From Amoebophrya sp. A120 (Eukaryota > Sar > Dinophyceae > Syndiniales > Amoebophryaceae), in assembly GCA_905178155.1 (NCBI GenBank), contig CAJINV010000009.1, positions 3,015,373-3,079,372 of the forward strand: a DNA stretch of 64,000 nucleotides. Reading direction: 5' to 3'. Numbering within the stretch: position 1 is the first letter of the stretch; every line of letters begins with the position of its first letter. Shown piece after piece: positions 14,401 to 23,400 of the stretch. The notes under the pieces are model-generated. The model was given only the letters and a program-made list of their open reading frames with translations. It was not told the origin of the DNA and ran no database searches. The translations under genes and the position numbers were made by a program.

Positions 14401-17400
14401 CACAATCTGTCATGCTAGGTACTGCATTCCAGACCTCGTGGGTCATGGACAAGCTGCATGACAAACTTGCATTCTTCCAGACCCAGACACTTTTGCGTTT
14501 GCTAGAGCGGTAAACTGGTCACTGACGGTCGCCGCGAATTCCATTTCTAACTTCCCGGAGAAAGCGACCGAAACGGTACTCGTCGTGGTCGTGCTGGTTG
14601 TCATGGGAACAAACTTTTCGAACGAAGTGACTTGGTAGGCTGGCACCACGTATGCAGTGCAAATATGTCCTCTGGGTCTGGAAACCTGTGATGCTTATTT
14701 GCTGCTGATTGCAACGCTTGCAATGGCAGCCAAGCATGACGAGTTTTTGAAACGGTTCTTTGAAACGCTTTCTGATGTCTAGCACGCATTACCACTTGCG
14801 TTTTTGCATGACTACAAAGGAAGTGGCTCTGCTGCTGCTCGTCACGCAACACAGATGTTCTAGGAATTATGCAAGACACGTATTACAAGTTCCACTTTTC
14901 CAGACCCAGACATATTTGCAATTGATACCACGTACTCAAAATGTCGCACCAGCCAGTCGTACATCCCGTTTGTTTCACTGTTCAGCGCTGCGGTGAACAC
15001 CCCGGGCATCCTGAGCAAAAACGCCCCCACCCGAAAGTCAAGATGGTGATGGGGATTTTGCTACACAAATCAGCAAGTTTTGCGTGTTGCGCATGACAAG
15101 TGTAGTGCAGTCCTCTTTTGGTTTTGGGTAGTGAAACCGCATGACAAATCGGGTACCTAATCCTGATTCTAGCATGACAAGCTACCCGATAGCATTAGAA
15201 AATGGCCCTCATGGGACTGCGCATGAGAAACATTTTATTTTTAGGCATGCCAATTCGCATGACAAGTCGGGGGTGGGGAAGTTTTTACACAGGATACCGG
15301 GGGCCCCGGTGGCGGGTGCGGTCGACCAGATCTCCTTCAGTGCGTGCGGTTGGTCCCAATACACCCAGTTTTCCGGGGCCACGGTGAATTTCATATGGAA
15401 GCGTCAGGATTGAAATCGACAACAAAGTTGAAATAATATTAATTTCTCATGCATAACTTGCAAGGCATGAAGTGCCTCTCTTGCAGGGATGGCAAGCGAG
15501 GCCGACTGGCAGCCTGTTTCAGGTCTGCGATAGAGCTGCTAACGTAGCATGACAAAAGACGCCTTCTATCCCTAAGCAGCATGACAAACTGGATTCAGAT
15601 GGTGCCGAAATTTGTCATGCACCGCTTGAAAATTGGGCTGCCGACTGGTGTCGATTTTATGCATGACAAACTACCAGCCATGCTCCGGCTGCCGCCGGAG
15701 CGCAAGGCTGTTGGGCCGGGGCAAGACTGTGCGCCGATTGGACCACAACACCACGGGCCTGCGCACAACGCAACGTATTGGAGTCCTGCCGCCTGTTTGC
15801 GCCGCGCCGACCCGCAGGACCACTTGCGCGCCTCCCGCGCCTTTGGGCGCTCTGCGCAGGGAGCAGCTGCAAAGAACACCGGGGGCGAACAGAAGCCGCC
15901 CGGCGCGAGAGGGTAGCGCGAGGGGGTAGCGCGAGAGGGTAGCGCGAGAGGGTGGCGCGAGAGGGTGACGCGAGAGGGTGCGCGAGAGGGTGGCACGGAA
16001 AGACGCCGAACAAAACAAGTCCGTAAGGGCCTGCAGTTCGAGATATGGGTAGCGCCATGCGGATTCGCGCCTATTTCTTGCTGTTTTTACCTCCTCGCAG
16101 ACCTCTCGCAGTCCCTCTTTTTGACCTCTTTTTGGGGTCCCCGCTAATACTCCGGCTATACTCGCGGGTAGAGGTCGACAGAGGTGGCCGAGAGGTGGCC
16201 AAGAGGGTCCGCGGGAGGTCGCCCCTTATTCGCGCAACCTCTCGGCACCTCTGTCCACCTCTCGCCTGCCCTCTTTTCTACCTCTCGGCACCCTCCGAGG
16301 CGCTTAGCGGCCCTAAAGGGCGAGCGGTTCGGCTGGCTATACTCGCGCCACCTCTCGCGCACCCTCTCGAACTGCCTCCCGCGCCACCTCTCCACCTCTG
16401 TCGACCTCTTTTTCACCTCTTTTGACCTCTTTTTTACCTCCCGGCCACCTCTCGTTCACCCTCTCTAGACCAATATTTTCGCATGAATATAATAGATAGT
16501 AATTTCAACTTTGACGATTTCAATTCTGACACTCCCATATTTCAGTCTCAACTCGTAGTACCAGTTTTCTTTGGCATCCGTCACCTGCGTCTGCGCCGCC
16601 TGTCTGTTCAGCGTGAGGCCCAAATCCTTGAACTGGTCCTGCCGCAAATTATCGTTGGTCCTCAAATCGGCAACGTTCCCCGAGGCTATGCATTGCAAAT
16701 ATCGATCTGGTGTTTTGGATGGGTACGAGTCTATCATGCGTGTAGTCTCGTCACGTGACAACTCTTAGCTCTGTGATGCATGTTGAGCAGGAAAAGGGCC
16801 TCTTGCCTGTCATGCAAAAACGCAGTTTGCCATGCGAAAACGAAACACATAGTAGCTCAAAACCTTGTCATGCGTGGCTGCGTATTGCAGTGCGCTTAAG
16901 ATTGATTCGCACCAGATTTGCATCACAACTTTCCAGACACCCAGACAAATTTGCGGTCGGTAGAGGCCGCGAGAGTGCAACACACCGGCTTCCCGTTCGC
17001 GCAGTACTTGCTTGCGTCATTCTCCTGCTGCCAACAACGAAAGGCGTCCGAAAATATGCAATACAAACTTCCCGTACGTGTACAAGATGCATAACAAATT
17101 TCTCCAATTTGAAGTCTATACACTTGTCATGCTAAACCAGGACTGAAGCTAAGTTTTGTCATGCAGAAACACCATTTGTACGTTTACGGGACGACATTTA
17201 CTGTGCATAGAAAAAACCTGCAACGCATGGCGCAGGGCGTTGTGCTATCCTTTGTAAAAACATCCCCACCCCAGAGTTGTAATGCAAATGCGCAATGACA
17301 GGAACATTTGTAATGCGCATCCCCATGAGAGGTATTTCCAATCGTGATTTGGCATTTGTAATGCTGTAAACAGGATGAGAAATTGGCTTTCTCATGCGGC

Positions 17401-20400
17401 TTGCCTTGCTATGCGCCACTATACTACAGACGGAAACTTGTCATGCACAACTCCCAAAGCTTGCCGATTTGTCTAGGAGATTTCCCATCTTGACTCTGGT
17501 GTGGGGACGTTTTTACTCAGGATATGTGCAGGACTGAGTTGCCCAGGATTTCTCCGATCTTCGCGTCGTCGTCCACCTCCGCCCCGGTGAGGCCGCGGAA
17601 CTGCACCAACACGGGGAGGTCCGCGGGGATGTGTTTTTGATAGCTAGTATCAAAAGGAAAAATCCCCCCTCCCCATATCGAAAACGAACTTTGTGCTGCT
17701 GTATTTGAGTACGCCTTGTATTGCTAGAAGGCCAAGAGCCGCGGTCGTGGCCTTGCTTGCAGGCAATTTGACATGCTGTTTCCCACTTCCAGCTGCCTCC
17801 TGTCATGCTGAAAAAGCAAGGCTTTCTCCCGCCCCCCAGCACTACAGTCCGCATCTTTTCCCTTCTAGCATGACAGAGCTGATTTGTGATCACAAATCTG
17901 CGTCACAGATTTCCGTTTTGATGTCGGGAGGGGGGATTTTTCTTCTTGATAGCTAGACCGCCAGAGCTCGTAGATCATCGCGTTCTTCGGCTTCTTCCCC
18001 CCCGTGACAGATATGGAAAGAAAAAAGTTTGTCACAGTCACTCACTAGCTTGGAGGTTTTGCATTACAAATTTTTTCATCACAGCTTTGCCGTGTATTGC
18101 AAAAACACTAAGGGAAATCCCGCATGCAGTTTGGCTGTGAAGATGCATGTTTACGCATGACAGGCATTTTTTGTATTGCAAAAATGCCCATAAGTGATCG
18201 CGACGAACTTTTTTCTCTTGATAGCAGACGTTACGACTCTACTGCCACAATAACTCCACCAGGAATTCCATTTTTCACTGCAAGCCGGGTTAGTGTTTAT
18301 CTTCGAGTAGCGAACCTTTTCATTGTATCCTCAGTAAAAACGTCCCCACACCAGAGTCAAGATGGGAAATTTTTTTTATTTTTTTTTGCCTGCGGGAGGG
18401 GATTTCAGTTTCAGATGCGTTTTCCGGTCTATTTCCGCCGGGGGTTACGCCGTGTACAGCAGGTCGACACTGCCAGGAAACTCGATGTGCGCGCCGCATT
18501 GGTCCATACAAATCAAAACCCAAAACCCTAAACCCTTCAGTTTCAGTTTCATGGAGCGGCCCCGTGCTGGAACACTTCTGATGGTGGACGTGAGCACGAG
18601 ATTTGCGGCTTCGCGCCGCGACAACCAAATGGGGGTCTCTTCCCCCCCCCCTCCGCTTTCGAAAATCCCGTTTGTGCGTGCATACTGCAAAAGGTCGACA
18701 TCGGTGGTCGACAGGAAATCGAGATCAAGCTCGAATCGAAGGCACCGGCCACAAAAGAAGATAAGACGAAAATCATCGGGGAGGATCGGAAGACCGCAAT
18801 TTGTGATGCCTGTGGCTGCTAAAACCCGAACGGCATGGGGGTAGCTACCACGCCGAGCGCGCGGATTCGTTTTCCTTTACGTGTCGAGCCGGTAGCAGCG
18901 GCACACGCCACATCTCTTCCATCTTGCAGCGTCCGGACGGATGTGTTGGGGGGCATAGCAGTGCGGGGGGATACTAATGTACTGCGGCTTTGCAGGGCCG
19001 GAATTTGTCATGCAAAATTTGTTTTTCGGATAGTGCAAACGAACTTTTTTACTAGAGCTAACAAGTCACCGCGTCACGCCTAGGTGACACCTACCGGCTA
19101 TTTAGTAACTGCGCCGCCTGAATCGGTTTGCTATGTACTGACCCGGTAGCAGCGGGCGGAAGTTCTTTTTCTAGGAAACTACACCGGCAGCTTTGTGCAG
19201 ATACCGCAGATAGCCAGCAGGGCGCCGCTAGTAAAACCACTAAATTTTAACTATTTTGTCATGCAAAATTGGATAAGATGGAACTTGTAGGGCAAGAGCT
19301 GCGGAACCAACCGGGGCGAAATCTCGACTATCAGCAGCGGCGAGTTATATGTCGTCGCGGTCGAGGATGTCTTGCACGGGATCGGCAGTATTCGAGGCTG
19401 AAAATCGGCGTGTGGGGTGGAGGAACTTGAAGATGGATTTCCTTTCTTGGGAGACGCGGCAGGCTCGGGTGTACTCGGCGGAGAAAGGGTCTGCAAGATG
19501 TCGAAGTACAACAGCACACCGGGGAAGTGCAGCAACAGCGTATTTGTCTGATCGTCCGTTGCGGGGGGCAGCTGGCTCCCGTGCAGGTCCGGTGGTGTGG
19601 ATTGTACAGCTGCTGCACCGGCCCGCAAGTGCCGGATTGCTGGCGAGAAGAGGTAAAGGGACAGCATGGCGAGCCCCCAAACGCGGCCCGGCTCCGGTCC
19701 GGGCAAGTAAAACTCCGGTTGCTCCCAGGGCGGCAGTGTGGACCCGATACGCCGGGAGGTCTGGTAGCGACGGAAACTGGCGCCAGGTGGGGATTCCCGT
19801 TCTGCGAATGCATAAACAGGGCTAGCAGCTGGTTTGGCGGTGTTGGTGCCCTGTACACCGGTTTTCTGGCCAGTAGCCGCGATTCGCGCAGAACAGACCG
19901 AAATTCTTTTTGTAGCTCCGTATTCACCGGCCACCGCGATGCACTTGTCTCCGGTGAAACTGGCAGCTGCCGCTTCGGGGTCACCTCCACGTCATCAGGA
20001 TCCGGTCGGGCCGGAGTACTATGGATCGAAAAACCGAACGGGGAAATTCATATTTGAAATCAAGGTGAGGAAAAGACCGAAAACACCGCCGGCGAGCAAG
20101 CTCTTCCGCGGTGCTTTTAGTTTTACGGTGCTATAGTGTGATTTTGTTTTGGTATTTGCTTTTATGGTCCAACCCGGACCTGAAATCAAAACCCGGACCC
20201 GAAGCCGAGACTCGGACCCGAAACCGAAACCCGTACTCGAACCGTGGGCCCGAAATCCGGACCCGAAACTTCGGACACTACCTAGAAGAGGGCATACCGT
20301 CCTAAGTGCAACTACGTTTTCGTACCGGGAGAGAGCGACAAAGACAGATCCAAACGCAGGCGTACAGCCGGGGGAAAAGAAGGATGCCTCTATACACGGC

Positions 20401-23400
20401 TACCCGCATGCAAAAATAAGGGAAAAGGAAAAGTGTATTCACGCAAAACGGTTGGCACCCACCTTGAGTATGTCTTCCTACTGATAAGCGGAGACGAAGA
20501 TAGGTAGAATTCTTGCCGCTAGAATTCTACCTTTGGTATTTATTTCTTAGTCCTGACATACATACCTGATTAGCAACCAAGAGATCGCACTTCGCCGAAG
20601 GCTAGTGCCACGGTTGTAGCATACATATCTGCGCATACATGTCATACAAGAAACAGTAAAGGACTGATTAAAACAAATACCAATCTCAGTCTCCCACATA
20701 CCTGTAGGGCGCGGTTGCCTCACCTTCTGGAAATCTGCGGTTGAGTCAAGATGGGAAATCTGCTAGACAAATCAACCACTTTTGTTTGTTTGGCATGACA
20801 TCAAGTTTGTCCCCGTATTGTCATCCTGTTTAGCTAGTTCCGAAGCATCACAGATCTAGCGCATCATGCTGATTCTAGCATCACAAATTCCGAAACACGA
20901 CTAGAAAATGGCTCTCATTGGGCTCCGCATCATCATCATCATCATCATCATGTAGTGGACACCCGCACCCAGCGCCACAGGTCAAGGATCCCCTCCCCGG
21001 GGGGTGGGCGAGGAAGCACATTCGGCGACCTCCGCATGAGAAACTTTTTGGGCATGCAGATGTGCATGACAACTCTGGAGAGGGGACGTTTCTACTCAGA
21101 ATACATTGTACCACGAGTAAACCTATCAAGTGCAAAAATGTCTGGGTCTGGAAGATTTTGAGATTTGTCATGCCTGTCTAGCATGACCAAAAAGTTTGTG
21201 ACGCGTGTCCAAGAAGAGACCCTGTTGCCTGTCATGCAAAAACGCAGTTTGTCATGCGAAAAGCGCAACACAAAGAAGCGCAGATATTTCTCAACGTGCT
21301 TGCCTGTGCATTTTTACAGAGCATTCATTATTCCCAACGTAGCATCACAAGTCTCCAGACCCAGACATTTTTGCAGTTGATAAAACCTGGTCGATCACGG
21401 GGTCGGAATCCGGATTATCGTAGCACTGGCGGAAATAGTCTTTGCAACGTGTCTTGCATTCTATCAAATGCAAATATGTCTGGGTCTGGAAGGTTGGAAG
21501 ACTTGTCATGCAGGTCTTCCATGACACCTGAGTTCTGTCATACATGACCCAGCATGACAGATTCTGTCTGACCTCTATCATGCCTCGTCTGCATGAGAAA
21601 CTCCCTCTCAGCTTGGCCAAAAGTGGACAGCTGCTTTTGGTAATCATGCAACACAGATATTTGCACCATCCAAAATTAGCATGACAAGTTGCAACCTTCC
21701 AGACCCAGACATATTTGCAATGCGTACATTCGGTCTGGCAACAATTGTTTTTGTTCTTCCACGAGTTCAGTTCGGACATATCCAACGCAAATCAATGTCT
21801 GGGTCTGGAAGGTTGGAATTTGTAATGCTAGCTTTCCATACCTAGGATATCTGTAATTGCATAACCACCAAAATTCACAGCCTCTTTTGTACATCCAAAC
21901 ACGCAGCTTCTTATGCGGATTGCCTATGAGAAAGCGTTCTGGAAGTTGTCACGATGGATAGGTTGCATTCGGAAGTATTATTTCCATCATCCACATTTTA
22001 GCATCACAAGTTTCCAGACCCAGACATTATATTTGCAGTTGATAGGAAACATCGCGGCACCACTCCCACACCTTCAAATTGTTTCCCATTTTCCAGTATC
22101 AAATGCAAATATGTCTGGATGGGGTAATGCTGAGTTGTGAATAGTGAAAAACTCTCTGTAATGCACAGCCAAGCATGAGAAATATTTGCGCTGCTTAGTG
22201 TTGCGCCTTCCGAATGACAAATTGCGTTTTGCATGACAAGCAAAAGGGTCTCTCCTTGGCCACGCATCGCAAACTCTTTAGTCATGCCAGACAAGCATGA
22301 CACACCTTGCATCCTTCCTGACCCAGACATATTTGCACAATGCATATCCAGTTCTCCGTGTCAAGAATGGCCGCATCCGGGAACGTATCCTGTGCCAAAG
22401 TATCGCACTCGTAGTAACTGCATTTATGCATTACAAGTCTGGTTCTCAAGGCCAATCAGCATTACAAATTTTACTTCTCATGCTGAGGAAATTTGTAATG
22501 CAATTACTACAACTAGTACGATGCTCTTGCAATTCATAGACTGTATCACCTGCAAATACCTTTGTCTGGGTCTCGAAGTAGAGTGCAACTTGCGAAGTTG
22601 CCGTTGGATTTTTCCAAAAAAATGCGTGATTTTTTTTTTGTCGGAGCAGCAAAAGGCGGCCAGTTTTTCTACTCAGTAGTAGTGAGAGTGACCATTTTAC
22701 CCTTTGCGCGTGCTTGCGGCCCGTGGGCGCTAGATGTGGTTGGCCTGCCTTATCATCCAAGCCCGTGAGCAAGGTGGAGCTCCAGCGTTGCCTTGGTGGG
22801 TTAATAGTCTTGCAAACTTTATTGCAACCTCTCCGCTTTTGTGGTTGGTTGCGCGCTAAGATAAGCTGGGGGGCTAAGATCGTACTCGCTAACCCTATCC
22901 CGATGACGGACAACCCCAAACGCGTGCCCTTTTTTAGCACGCTCCCGACCGGTTTCCGCGCCCCCTTTTTATGCGCATAGGTGCAGATCGGTCCTCCGAG
23001 CTCCGCGCTAGCAGAGCCGCCACCGCGCCCGCCCCGGGGGGACCACTTTAGGAAACCCAAACCATGCAGAATGTGCATGACAAACCTTGCAGTCTCCCAG
23101 GAGACCCTGACACTATATTTTATGCACTGGATAGACCGAAGCAGCCGTTGCTGCCGTTCGGTGCCCACCTACCGTAGTAACCAAGATCCCCCCGCCAGTC
23201 TGGTTCAACGGCTGCAGGGCAAAGGCTGGCACAGGAAGGATTGGCGCGACGTTTATTTCTGCGTGAAGTGCTCGCCCCTGTTCTACTACTTTCTGGTTGT
23301 ACAACTGGGCTTCTTCATTTGCACTGCCTTCTACCGAGAATGCGCCTGTAGTACTGCAGCTCAAAAAAAGTTGTACTGCAAGTACCCACACGAGAACCAG

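Larger units (their letters stand above)
18371..20742 (-). mobile_element. Poly(A)-tailed retro-insertion nested in introner
   Basis: 2372 bp flanked by a perfect 17-bp direct repeat (GAGTCAAGATGGGAAAT at 18354-18370 and 20743-20759), which is family C introner sequence. The left edge is 17 nearly pure T on the plus strand, a poly(A) tail if the insert reads on the minus strand. Long target duplication plus poly(A) is the signature of target-primed reverse transcription, so this is a LINE-like copy or a processed transcript. Minus-strand frames of 219-227 codons at 19251-19990 are Pro/Ser/Cys-rich and match nothing I recognise. Confidence 0.8.
18326..21103. mobile_element. Introner family C carrying a 2.37-kb retro-insertion, gene 2
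   Basis: 2778 bp. Ends are family C (TATCCTCAGTAAAAACG; ACTCAGAATA). Target repeat CATTG on both sides; excision joins SWYN|EKVR in frame, giving a domain collinear with gene 3. Without the nested insert at 18371-20742 the host introner would be about 390 bp, so the core is an ordinary family C element that later received another element. Confidence 0.9.

Noticed and set aside
17637-17647. TTTTTGATAGCTAG as an extra introner terminus
   Set aside because: It must be exon: the frame SSYQKHIPAD runs through it, and a complete family B element with GCTAG duplication lies next to it.
19251-20136. Frames on both strands inside the retro-insertion
   Set aside because: Overlapping frames on opposite strands, Pro/Ser/Cys-rich, no recognised domain; not called as genes.
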